Shown piece after piece: positions 18,091 to 25,136 of a DNA stretch of 64,000 bases. The notes below the pieces were generated by a model, which saw only the letters and a list, made by a program, of their open reading frames with translations, had not been told where the DNA came from and ran no database searches. The position numbers and the translations under genes were made by a program. How positions within the stretch are numbered: position 1 is the stretch's first letter; each line of letters begins with the position of its first letter. Source of the DNA: Actinoplanes aureus (lineage in GTDB: Bacteria > Actinomycetota > Actinomycetes > Mycobacteriales > Micromonosporaceae); contig NZ_JADQTO010000001.1 in assembly GCF_015704865.1 (NCBI RefSeq), forward strand, positions 434,001 to 498,000, read 5' to 3'.

Positions 18091-19299
18091 ATGACGAAAC
18101 CTGAAAGCCCACTGTGGAAATTCGGGGCGGGCACCATGGCACTGGTAGCGGCGTTCGCTGTCGTGGCCGCCTGCGGGTCGGACGCCGACGACCATGCCCC
18201 GCCCGCCGCGGCCGGCCCGCACAGCGCGCACGCGGACGGGTCGTCAGCTCCTCCACAGCCGCTGCGGGCCGGCGAGCGGTTCGTCGACCTGAGGATGGCC
18301 GAGTCCTACACGCCCGCGCCGCCCGAGGGCGGCGGCTCGGACGAGTACCGGTGCCAGGTGATCGATCCGGGCCTGACCAAGACGGCGTTCCTGACCGGGA
18401 CCCAATTCGCACCGGAGAACGTCGCCATCGCGCACCACGCCATCGTGTACGCGGTGCCGCCGGCCGGCGCTGCCGCGGTGCGCAAGCAGGACGCGAAGAC
18501 CCCTGGTCTCGGCTGGCAGTGTTTCGGGGGGACCGGCGTGGCCGGCGCCGAGGTCGAAGAGGGGGACGCGGCGTGGGTGGACACCTGGGCGCCGGGAGCC
18601 GTGGAGACGCTGCTCGACCAGGACGCCGGCCACAAGCTGGAGCCGGGCAGCCTGCTCGTCCTCCAGATCCACTACAACCTGCTCGCAACCGACGGCAAGC
18701 CGACCGGGTCGGACCGTTCGGCGGTGCGGCTGCGGCTGACGGACGGCACTCCGCAGACCCGTGAACTCGAAACGTGGTCGGTCGACGCGCCGACCGACCT
18801 GCCCTGCGCCGCCGACGAGTCGGGTCCGCTCTGTGACCGGGCGGCCTCGATTGCGGACGTGACGAAGCGGTTCGGGCCGGATGTCGGTGAAATGGCGGAC
18901 CGTCAGGTGGAGGAGTGCGGCCGGGGCGTGCCGAAGCCCGGTAACACCCAGACCTGCGACCACAAGGTGGAGGCGCCGATGACGCTGTTCGCCGGTTTCG
19001 GCCACATGCACATGCTCGGGCGGGCCTTGAAGGTCGAACTCAACCCGGGCACGCCGAAGGCCAAGGTCGTCCTGGACGTGCCGCAGTTCGACTTCGACAA
19101 CCAGCGGCTGGTGAAGCTGCCGTCGCCGGTGGAGGTCGGTCCGGGGGACACGCTGCGGGTGACGTGTACGCACGACGCGGGGCTGCGCAAACAACTGCCG
19201 CAGCTGAAGAAGCTGCCGCCCCGCTACGTGGTGTGGGGTGACGGCACCAGCGACGAGATGTGTACGGGCATCATGACAGTCTCCCTCCGCAAGTCCTGA
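18091..19299 (+). CDS. Copper type II monooxygenase-like lipoprotein (PHM/DBM fold)
   Basis: The 402-residue protein starts with a membrane segment ending in lipobox VVAAC (C28), so it should be a lipid-anchored extracytoplasmic protein. It contains the copper-ligand motifs of peptidylglycine alpha-hydroxylating and dopamine beta-monooxygenases in order: AHHAIVY (H115, H116), LQIHYNL (H194), GHMHMLG (H305, H307) and a Met in SDEMC near residue 390. In the animal enzymes the first three bind CuH and the last three CuM, which together activate oxygen. All six ligand positions appear present, so an active ascorbate-type monooxygenase is plausible; the substrate is unknown. It lies inside the tRNA-bounded segment. 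Confidence 0.85.
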   Translation: MTKPESPLWKFGAGTMALVAAFAVVAACGSDADDHAPPAAAGPHSAHADGSSAPPQPLRAGERFVDLRMAESYTPAPPEGGGSDEYRCQVIDPGLTKTAFLTGTQFAPENVAIAHHAIVYAVPPAGAAAVRKQDAKTPGLGWQCFGGTGVAGAEVEEGDAAWVDTWAPGAVETLLDQDAGHKLEPGSLLVLQIHYNLLATDGKPTGSDRSAVRLRLTDGTPQTRELETWSVDAPTDLPCAADESGPLCDRAASIADVTKRFGPDVGEMADRQVEECGRGVPKPGNTQTCDHKVEAPMTLFAGFGHMHMLGRALKVELNPGTPKAKVVLDVPQFDFDNQRLVKLPSPVEVGPGDTLRVTCTHDAGLRKQLPQLKKLPPRYVVWGDGTSDEMCTGIMTVSLRKS

Positions 19300-19314
19300 G
19301 GAGGCGTCGAACGT

Positions 19315-19364
19315 GTGTGAGCTCACCGAGGTCAACGAGCCGACAAACAGCTTTGAGCTCACAC
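19315..19364. terminator. Inverted repeat between converging genes
   Basis: GTGTGAGCTCA (19315-19325) and TGAGCTCACAC (19354-19364) pair perfectly over 11 bases with a 28-base loop. It lies between the stop of the copper-protein gene (19299) and the stop of the leftward response regulator (19458). Each arm also contains the 8-base palindrome TGAGCTCA. A shared terminator is the simplest reading. Confidence 0.5.
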
Positions 19365-19457
19365 GGTGACGTGCCGTTCGGGCGGACCCGGCAGCGGATC
19401 GGCCCGGAGCGGCTGGGAACTACGGTCGCGCCCTCGACGGACGCGCGAGATGAAGTG

Positions 19458-20123
19458 CTAAACCGGCCGGATGAGTCTCAGGTCGTAGGCGAGGATGACG
19501 GCCTGGATCCGGTCCCGTGCGCCGATCTTGGCGAGGACCCGCCCGACGTGGGTCTTCACCGTCGACTCCGACAGCGTGAGCTGTTGCGCGATCTCGCCGT
19601 TGGTGAGGCCATGGCCGATGGCGACGAGGACCTCGCGCTCACGGCCGGTCAGGCAGTTCAGCCGGGGGTCCTCCCGCGCGGGCCCGCAAAGGTCATCGTC
19701 GAGCCGGTCGGCGAACGCGTCGAGCAGCCGCCGAGTCAGCGCCGGCGCGATCACCGCGTCCCCGGCGGCGACGGCCCGGATGCCGGCGAGCAACTCCTCC
19801 GGGCGGATGTCCTTGAGCAAGAAACCGCTCGCCCCGGCCCGCAGCGCGGCGAATGCGTACCGTTCCACGTCGAACGTCGTCAGCACCAGGATCCGCGAAC
19901 GCCCGCCGGCTGCGACGATGCGCCGGGTGGCCTCGATCCCGTCGACGCCCGGCATGCGGATGTCCATCAGCACCACGTCGGGACGCAGCTCGGTGATCCG
20001 CCGAACGGCCTCGGCGCCGTTCTCGGCCTCGCCGACGATCTCGGTGTCGGGGGTGCTCTCCAGCAGCATGCGAAACCCGAAGCGCTGCAGCGGCTGGGCG
20101 TCCACCACGAAGACAGAGATCAT
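19458..20123 (-). CDS. LuxR/NarL-family response regulator, orphaned from its kinase
   Basis: The 221-residue protein has a receiver domain with D54 in VVLMDIRMPGVDG, T82 and K104 in FLLKD, and a C-terminal LuxR helix-turn-helix (LTGREREVLVAIGHGLTNGEIAQQ ... STVKTHVGRVLAKI). One acidic-pocket residue is altered: the start reads VFVVDAQ rather than the usual DD pair, which may weaken magnesium binding and phosphorylation. The start ATG 20123 overlaps the stop of an upstream kinase frame (ATGA), the normal arrangement for this family, but only the last ~45 residues of that kinase remain. The regulator is therefore probably orphaned. Confidence 0.9.
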   Translation of the reverse strand: MISVFVVDAQPLQRFGFRMLLESTPDTEIVGEAENGAEAVRRITELRPDVVLMDIRMPGVDGIEATRRIVAAGGRSRILVLTTFDVERYAFAALRAGASGFLLKDIRPEELLAGIRAVAAGDAVIAPALTRRLLDAFADRLDDDLCGPAREDPRLNCLTGREREVLVAIGHGLTNGEIAQQLTLSESTVKTHVGRVLAKIGARDRIQAVILAYDLRLIRPV

Positions 20124-20262
20124 GGATGGCTGCCTTTCAGGATCAAATGGACGCTCCAGTCGCCGTCCGGCGGGGGGCCGGTGCAGACCGTGCCGCCGTA
20201 GAGCGCGGCGCGTCCGGCCATGCCGGCGAGGCCGGGACCCGCATCGCCCGGCGACGCCCACT
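20120..20262 (-). pseudogene. C-terminal stub of a NarL-type sensor histidine kinase
   Basis: The minus-strand frame ends GPGLAGMAGRAALYGGTV ... DGDWSVHLILKG, closely following the usual ending of LuxR-system kinases (GHGLxGMRERxxLxGG followed by a strand). The front of the ATPase domain, the histidine domain and the membrane part are missing. Immediately upstream the sequence becomes a near copy of the MMPL promoter region (20266-20304). The frame's stop overlaps the response-regulator start by four bases, so this was the cognate kinase gene before a deletion or rearrangement. Confidence 0.7.
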
Positions 20263-20265
20263 TCC

Positions 20266-20304
20266 TACCGAGCGAACCTGAAACGACCGTTAAACGGCGC
20301 TCAG
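20266..20304 (-). repeat. Repeated sequence at the kinase truncation point, copy 2
   Basis: These 39 bases, beginning TACCGAGCGAACCTGAAACG, match 17898-17937 except for two substitutions and one missing base. The copy stands exactly where the histidine kinase gene is cut off, and its TTTAA provides the stop of the shifted frame of the neighbouring broken gene. It probably marks one edge of a rearrangement within the tRNA-bounded segment. Confidence 0.6.
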
Positions 20305-20873
20305 GCCGGTTGGCCGCCCGCGCGTGTCCGTCGGTGAGTGGGCCGCTGTCGCGCATGAGGATGCGGCAACCTGGCGAAGGTCAACCAGGGAGCTGTTCTC
20401 GTTGCACAGTCCTTCTCGCCACACCCGCCCCGTCAAGCCGGCGAGCACGACGTTCACGTGTTCGGCCGGCGCCTCACACCAGGGGGAACCCCGCAGCAGC
20501 TTCTCGGGATCATGCCCGCCCGCGGCAACGTCTGGAGCGACCCGAACCAGATGACCGCGAGCAGCCCCGCTACGTCGGCGGCGCTCCACCACGTCAGCGC
20601 CTCACCCTCGAACGCCGCCAGGCGCCAGTCGTCAACCGCGGCGAATCCCACCAGCCGGGGCCCGATCTCGCCTGTTTCGGCCAGGATGGCGCCCGCCTCC
20701 ACGGCGTCACCGAGTCCGGTCCCCATCCGCGCGGCCTTGATGAAATGATGGAAGCCGGCGACTGGGCGGTAGAGCTTCTCAGGGCTTTGACGTTGGAAGC
20801 GGGCGACTACATCCGGGTACGCGGGGACACCGTTTGCGTCCGGCGCCCGAACGACTACACCATTCGCCACCAA
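20290..20873 (-). pseudogene. Frameshifted hypothetical gene
   Basis: From 20873 leftward one frame gives plausible protein (PDVVARFQRQSPEKLYRPVAG, AGAILAETGEIGPRLVGFAA, DDWRLAAFEGEALTWWSAAD). Near 20515 the sensible reading moves to another frame, continuing GHDPEKLLRGSPWCEAPAEH and VNVVLAGLTGRVWREG. A one-base change at about 20513-20516 would join them. The joined frame ends at a TAA within the repeat at 20266-20304, so the 3' end is probably also lost. No family is recognised. The alternative is a 139-residue intact protein ending at 20454 with an unnatural tail. Confidence 0.45.
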
Positions 20874-20940
20874 GGAGAAGGCGTCTGGCTTTGCCGGTAG
20901 CCGATGGAGTGGTCACCCGGCCTGCTCCCAGAACCATGAC

Positions 20941-20980
20941 AAAAGGCCCACCGCAGTGGATCATCGCGGCAGGCCTTTTC
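20941..20980 (-). terminator. Terminator of the tRNA-Val gene
   Basis: Read on the minus strand, AAAAGGCC and GGCCTTTT pair, with an inner GCCGC/GCGG helix, and end in a T run. It lies 18 bases past the tRNA 3' end. The second copy at 13108 has lost the outer A-T pairs, so this one is the functional version. Confidence 0.8.
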
Positions 20981-21041
20981 GCAGCTCAACGTACTCGTGG
21001 GCGATACTGGGATCGAACCAGTGACCTCTCCGGTGTGAACG
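20944..21041 (-). repeat. Right copy of the 98 bp direct repeat, within and after the intact tRNA-Val (candidate attL)
   Basis: It covers the tRNA from the anticodon loop to the 3' end plus the terminator, and matches 13108-13205 at 94 of 98 positions. Because the complete tRNA is here, this is the side at which an integrating element would have restored the tRNA. The 7.7 kb between the copies would be the element or what is left of it. Confidence 0.8.
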
Positions 21042-21069
21042 GAGCGCTCTCCCGCTGAGCTAATCGCCC
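20998..21069 (-). tRNA. tRNA-Val, anticodon CAC
   Basis: On the minus strand the 72 bases fold into a complete cloverleaf. The acceptor stem GGGCGAT pairs with ATCGCCC, the D-stem is GCTC/GAGC, the anticodon stem CTCCG/CGGAG encloses TTCACAC (anticodon CAC), and the T-arm is ACTGG-TTCGATC-CCAGT. The discriminator base is A, and CCA is not encoded. It decodes the valine codon GUG. A terminator follows at 20941-20980, and a copy of its 3' part lies at 13108-13205. Confidence 0.97.
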
Positions 21070-21120
21070 TCAACGGATCCAGACTCTACCGGACGCCGCG
21101 ACCGGTCCGCGAACCAGGGG

Positions 21121-21528
21121 TCACCAGCCCCGCACGAAGTCCAGCGTCCAGGTCACCAGGTTGATGTCCATGCTGAGGTAGACCGCGGTCCAGACCACGG
21201 CACTGATGAACAGCATGCCCACCACGCCGATCACGGCGCGGATCGGGAGGCTCTGCCGGCCGACCCAGTGTGTCCAGCTCTGCACGTGGCGTTTGGTGAA
21301 CTCCAGCAGGTTCTTCGCCCACACGAACTCGATCGCCAGGATGGCCAGACCGAGGATCACGATCGCCCAGCCGGGGCCGGGGAACGGGATCAGGACGATG
21401 CCGATCGCCACCACCAGCGCGCCGACCACGCCGACCGTGATCTTCAGAGCGAGGCGTCCGGTCGAGTTGGACCGGATACGGTCGAGCACACGCACGTTCG
21501 TTACCCCGTCATCCGGTTTTACACCCAT
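21121..21528 (-). CDS. TIGR02611/PGPGW family membrane protein
   Basis: The 135-residue protein has a hydrophobic hairpin with the family signature PFPGPGWAIVILGLAILAIEF (about residues 47-67), preceded by one helix and followed by a basic amphipathic stretch (WAKNLLEFTKRHVQSW) and a last helix. The family is widespread in actinobacteria with unknown function; it lies in the cytoplasmic membrane. The ATG at 21528 is used. It is 51 bp beyond the 5' end of the tRNA gene, and the 276 bp upstream up to ssgB contain the divergent promoters. Confidence 0.85.
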   Translation of the reverse strand: MGVKPDDGVTNVRVLDRIRSNSTGRLALKITVGVVGALVVAIGIVLIPFPGPGWAIVILGLAILAIEFVWAKNLLEFTKRHVQSWTHWVGRQSLPIRAVIGVVGMLFISAVVWTAVYLSMDINLVTWTLDFVRGW

Positions 21529-21804
21529 TTCATCCCCCAGTGTCCCGGAGCCCCGTCACCGCCCGGGAGGAATGGACGTTACCGGAGTAAGTCAACTGCT
21601 GGACCACCCGACGCCGGGCGGAACCGAGTACCTGGGCAGAACAGGACAAGATATCGCTTTACGTCCTGCGCGGAGGCGTTTTCGGAACCGTCTTCCCACT
21701 ACTGGGTGAGATCAGCGTATGGCGGAGCGTAACGACAGGGATCACCTGAGTATGGGAAACGCGGGGTTCACCAGCCTCGCAGCGGTGCCGGGGGGAGTTC
21801 GTCC

Positions 21805-22236
21805 ATGAGTACCATTCGTCCAACGACCGTCGAGGTCGAAACCTCGCTGCGGCTCGTAGCGCCTGACGCGACGGCACTGCCGGTACGCGCCAGCCTGCGC
21901 TACGACCCAGCCGACCCATATGCGGTCCACGTGTTGTTCCACGCAGAATCAGCCGGTGGGGAAGCCGTGAGCTGGTCCTTTGCGCGGGAACTGCTCGTGA
22001 CCGGGCTCGATGAGCCGGCCGGGATCGGCGACGTCCGGGTGTGGCCGTGGGCCACGCCGCGGGGCGATTTCGTCGCCCTGGCACTGTCGTCGCCCGACGG
22101 CAACGCGCTGTTCGAGGTACCGCGCAGCGTCCTGGTCCGGTTCCTGCGGCGCACCTATGTGGTGGTGCCGCGTGGCCGGGAGTCGGATCATCTCGACGTG
22201 GACGCGGCGGTCAACCGCCTGCTGGCCGGGCGATAG
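21805..22236 (+). CDS. ssgB: SsgA-like sporulation and cell-division protein, SsgB type
   Basis: The 143-residue protein matches the SALP family along its whole length: VPVRASLRYDPADPYAVHVLFH near the front, VSWSFARELLVTGL, then GIGDVRVWPW and PDGNALFEVPRSVLVRFLRRTY. SsgB recruits FtsZ to future septum sites during sporulation of filamentous actinomycetes. The size and the absence of insertions fit SsgB, the most conserved member, although SsgA-like paralogues look similar. The ATG at 21805 follows GGGGGGAG. The gene is monocistronic with a strong terminator 13 bp after the stop. This is good evidence for a sporulating actinomycete host. Confidence 0.92.
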   Translation: MSTIRPTTVEVETSLRLVAPDATALPVRASLRYDPADPYAVHVLFHAESAGGEAVSWSFARELLVTGLDEPAGIGDVRVWPWATPRGDFVALALSSPDGNALFEVPRSVLVRFLRRTYVVVPRGRESDHLDVDAAVNRLLAGR

Positions 22237-22248
22237 CAACAACGGTTT

Positions 22249-22293
22249 AAGGGCGACCCGCGCGGACACTGCCGGTCCACGCGGGTCGCCCTT
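22249..22293 (+). terminator. Terminator after the ssgB gene
   Basis: AAGGGCGACCCGCG (22249-22262) pairs perfectly with CGCGGGTCGCCCTT (22280-22293) across a 17-base loop and is followed by TAT. It begins 13 bases after the ssgB stop codon. Confidence 0.85.
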
Positions 22294-22431
22294 TATCCGG
22301 AAAAGGAAGTGATCTCCGAAAAGAAATCGGAATCGAACATATAGCGAATACCGAGCCGGAAAACGGACAAAAGGTTCAGCAAGTGCGCTAGTGGTCGCGT
22401 TGACGGTCATCGACGGTTACTGTGTGCGCCG

Positions 22432-23394
22432 ATGCCAGCACTCATTCATGTCACCGACCCGATGGCCGCCCGTCTTCCGCCGGAGTGGGCCGGTATCGGA
22501 AGCTGCCCTCTGCCGGTGGCCGCAGGCGCCGCCACCGACCTCCTCGGGTGTCACGCACTCGTGCTCACGGTCACCGGGCGGCTGATCGCCGAGATCGACT
22601 TCACCCAGCACACCTGCGAGCCGGGGACACTGCTCTGGTTGCGACCAGGGCAGGCGGTCCGATTCGAGAAGCCGGCGGCGGCGCGTGGCCGAGCCGAGCA
22701 GACCGGGCCGGACCCGGACGGCGAGGTCCCGGGAGACGCGCGGGACGAGAAGGACGAGCCCGGTCCGGCCGTGACCATCATCTTCCGGTCCGGTCTCTTC
22801 GCCCCCGACGAACTCCCCGGCCTCACGCCCGACGATCCGGACGGCCCAGCCCGGGAACCGCTGACCCTGCCGGACCCGGACGCCTTCCGGGCCGCCTTCG
22901 AGCGGCTGGCCCGGGACACCGAGGGCGTACCGGGTGCGGCCGCCGCGGCCCTGCTCCGCCACGAGCTGGCCGCCCTGCTGCTGCGCCTCAGTCTGCTCGA
23001 TCCGGGACCGGCGGCGGCCGGGCACGTCGAGAGCCGTACGTTCGAACGGTTCCGCCGCCGCCTGGAGGAGGGCTATCCGCACACCCGCCGGGTCGAGGAC
23101 TACGCCGCCGAACTGAGCTGCTCCGTCCGTACGCTGACCCGGGCCAGCCTGGCCCTCACCGGCCGCACCGCCAAGCAGGTGGTGGACGACCGGGTGGCGT
23201 TGCAGGCCCGGCGGCTGCTCGCGGCCACCCCGCTGTCGGTGGCCGAAGTGGGGCGCAGCCTGGGTTTCGGCGAGCCGACGAACTTCGGGCGCTTCTTCCA
23301 CCGGGAGACCGGACTGAGCCCCGGGCAGTTCCGCGCCCGCTTCACCACCGACCGTCCGAGTGGGATACCCGGACAGCGACCGCCCGTCGACTGA
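22432..23394 (+). CDS. AraC-family transcriptional regulator
   Basis: The 320-residue protein has an N-terminal cupin-like ligand region (about 1-130; GTLLWLRPGQAVRFEKP) and a C-terminal AraC DNA-binding domain (about 215-315). Both helix-turn-helix units are visible: VEDYAAELSCSVRTLTRASL and VAEVGRSLGFGEPTNFGRFFHRETGLSPGQFR. An acidic, probably disordered insertion (about 85-110) breaks the cupin part. The ligand and targets are unknown. It is followed at 66 bp by a separate Rrf2-type gene. The start ATG lies seven bases after a GTGTGCG without a clear ribosome-binding site. Confidence 0.88.
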   Translation: MPALIHVTDPMAARLPPEWAGIGSCPLPVAAGAATDLLGCHALVLTVTGRLIAEIDFTQHTCEPGTLLWLRPGQAVRFEKPAAARGRAEQTGPDPDGEVPGDARDEKDEPGPAVTIIFRSGLFAPDELPGLTPDDPDGPAREPLTLPDPDAFRAAFERLARDTEGVPGAAAAALLRHELAALLLRLSLLDPGPAAAGHVESRTFERFRRRLEEGYPHTRRVEDYAAELSCSVRTLTRASLALTGRTAKQVVDDRVALQARRLLAATPLSVAEVGRSLGFGEPTNFGRFFHRETGLSPGQFRARFTTDRPSGIPGQRPPVD

Positions 23395-23460
23395 CGGTAA
23401 TTCCCACAAAACCGTGGGGTATGTGCATCCCGGGATGCGGCGCCGAGGCATGATAGTCAG

Positions 23461-23916
23461 GTGCAGATCTCCGCGCGTGGCGACTACGCGGTCCGGGCCG
23501 CCCTCAGTTTGGCGCAGGCCTACCCCGCACTGATGTCCGCCCAAGCCATTGCCCAGGACCAGGAAATGCCCCGCAAGTTCCTCGAGGCGGTGCTCGCCGA
23601 CCTGCGGCGCGCCGGCGTAGTGCGTGCGCAGCGTGGTGCCGAGGGCGGTTACACGCTGTCCCACCCACCGCGGGACGTGACGATCGGTCAGATCCTGCGG
23701 GCGGTGGACGGTCCGCTGGCCGGGGTGCGGGGGCTCCGTCCGGAGGAGACGCAGTACGCGGGCGCCGCCGAGAACCTGCCGAACCTCTGGGTGGCGGTGC
23801 GCGCGGCGGTTCGCGAGGTGGTCGACGAGGTGAGCCTCGCCGAGCTGATCAGCGGGCGGATGCCGGCGCACGTGCGCAAGCTGACCACCCGCCCGGACGC
23901 CTGGCAGCCACGCTGA
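23461..23916 (+). CDS. Rrf2-family transcriptional regulator without cluster cysteines
   Basis: The 151-residue protein has the Rrf2 winged-helix pattern: QISARGDYAVRAALSLA, AIAQDQEMPRKFLEAVLADLRRAGVV, RAQRGAEGGYTLSHPPRDVTIGQILRAVDGPL. IscR and NsrR carry three cysteines for an iron-sulfur cluster in the region after about residue 90; this protein has none. It is therefore likely of the cluster-free type that senses small molecules or redox state otherwise. The GTG start at 23461 is the only start before the conserved opening. The regulated gene is not evident. Confidence 0.88.
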   Translation: MQISARGDYAVRAALSLAQAYPALMSAQAIAQDQEMPRKFLEAVLADLRRAGVVRAQRGAEGGYTLSHPPRDVTIGQILRAVDGPLAGVRGLRPEETQYAGAAENLPNLWVAVRAAVREVVDEVSLAELISGRMPAHVRKLTTRPDAWQPR

Positions 23917-23980
23917 CGTTTGTCAATCGGGACTATCGGGAACCGTGCGCCCATCTGCAAAACAGATAGGAGACGCTCCG

Positions 23981-24163
23981 ATGGGACTCGTGTTCCGCAG
24001 CCGCAAGAAGTTCGGCCCCCTGATCCTGAACTTCACCGAGAACGGCTACTCGTCCTGGACCTTCAAGATCGGCCGGTGGTCGTGGAACTCCAAGACCCGC
24101 GCGCACCGCTACGACCTGCCCGGCCCGGTGTCGTGGAAGCAGGACAAGTCCGGTAGCCGCTAA
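23981..24163 (+). CDS. DUF4236 small protein
   Basis: A 60-residue basic protein with the DUF4236 pattern: FRSRKKFGPLILNFTENGYS followed by SWTFKIGRWSWNSKTRAHRYDLPGPVSW. Family members are short and unknown in function; some are found near mobile DNA or restriction genes. The ATG at 23981 has AGGAG ten bases upstream. The last four bases overlap the end of the leftward gene at 24160. Confidence 0.85.
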   Translation: MGLVFRSRKKFGPLILNFTENGYSSWTFKIGRWSWNSKTRAHRYDLPGPVSWKQDKSGSR

Positions 24164-25062
24164 GCCGGTCCGATGAGAACGTCACCACCCAGGCGGCCGT
24201 GCTCCGGCCGCCGGGTGACGGCTCCGGCATCGATCATTGCGTGCAACACCCGGTTGGCGTCCGCCGCCCGATAGACGGTCTCGGTCAGCGTGAACGTTCG
24301 CAACTCGGTCACCGTCGCGGTACCCACCGCGGCCAGATGCGCCAGCAGTTCGCGGCGCAGCGGACCGGGGTGCGGCTGAAGCGAGATGTCGATCAGGTGG
24401 CGTTCCGGGTCGGCGGGGTCGCGCAGGCGTACCCCGGCGAACTCGTCGACCGCCCAGAGTGCCTCTTTGAAGCTCTCCAGGCTCTTCGCGGAGGTGGTGG
24501 CGAAAGCCACCACCTCGCCGGGCTCCGGCCCGGTGGCCAGCTCGGCCGCGGTGAGCAGGGGAAAGCCCGTGCCCCGATAGGGATCCAGCGACGTGGCGGG
24601 CGGCAGCACCAGCAGGACCTCCGCGGGCTTGCCCGCGGCCATCGCCGCGATCGTGGCCGGCCTGGGCGGTTCACTCGCGGCCGACGCGTCCAGAAAACCC
24701 AGCATCGGTACGCGTGACGCACCCGCCGCCTTGAGCGCCACCGGAAGCCGCTCGTCCGTCCCGCCCCCGACCGGCAGCACGGCCAGCCCCGCCGCGGCTC
24801 CGGCGTCCTGCTGAGCCGCGGTGAGCACCGCGGTCACCCCGGCAACGTCGTCACCGACCGCCACCATGGACAGTTCCCGGCCGCGGGCCAGGTCCGGCAG
24901 ATCGGCGAGGACCCGCACCGCCGCCTCGGCCGCGGCGCCGCCGTCGGCGTCCGCGTAGCCGTGCACATAGATCACCCGCCGGGCGCGGTGCAGCGCTCCG
25001 GGCGCCCAGGCCTGGAGGTGCCGGATGAGCAGTTCGCGTTTGACCGTGCCGATCGGGGACAT
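24160..25062 (-). CDS. Hypothetical protein, conserved-looking, 300 residues
   Basis: This alanine-rich soluble protein begins GTVKRELLIRHLQAWAPGAL ... RVIYVHGYADADG, an opening that resembles the start of TcmP-type methyltransferase-fold proteins (lysine-rich helix, then a short strand and glycine loop). The later motifs are not clear enough to assign. The C-terminal third looks like a small winged-helix (TATVTELRTFTL ... ANRVLHAMIDAGAVTRRP). No function is claimed. It is divergent from the TPR/FN3 gene; TTGTACC occurs at 25070 and 25100 in the shared promoter region. Confidence 0.65.
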   Translation of the reverse strand: MSPIGTVKRELLIRHLQAWAPGALHRARRVIYVHGYADADGGAAAEAAVRVLADLPDLARGRELSMVAVGDDVAGVTAVLTAAQQDAGAAAGLAVLPVGGGTDERLPVALKAAGASRVPMLGFLDASAASEPPRPATIAAMAAGKPAEVLLVLPPATSLDPYRGTGFPLLTAAELATGPEPGEVVAFATTSAKSLESFKEALWAVDEFAGVRLRDPADPERHLIDISLQPHPGPLRRELLAHLAAVGTATVTELRTFTLTETVYRAADANRVLHAMIDAGAVTRRPEHGRLGGDVLIGPA

Positions 25063-25136
25063 AGGAAGTTTGTACCGTGTCCACTTCGTCGCCCGAAACT
25101 TGTACCTACGGTATTCAACCGAGCACTATGAGGTAC

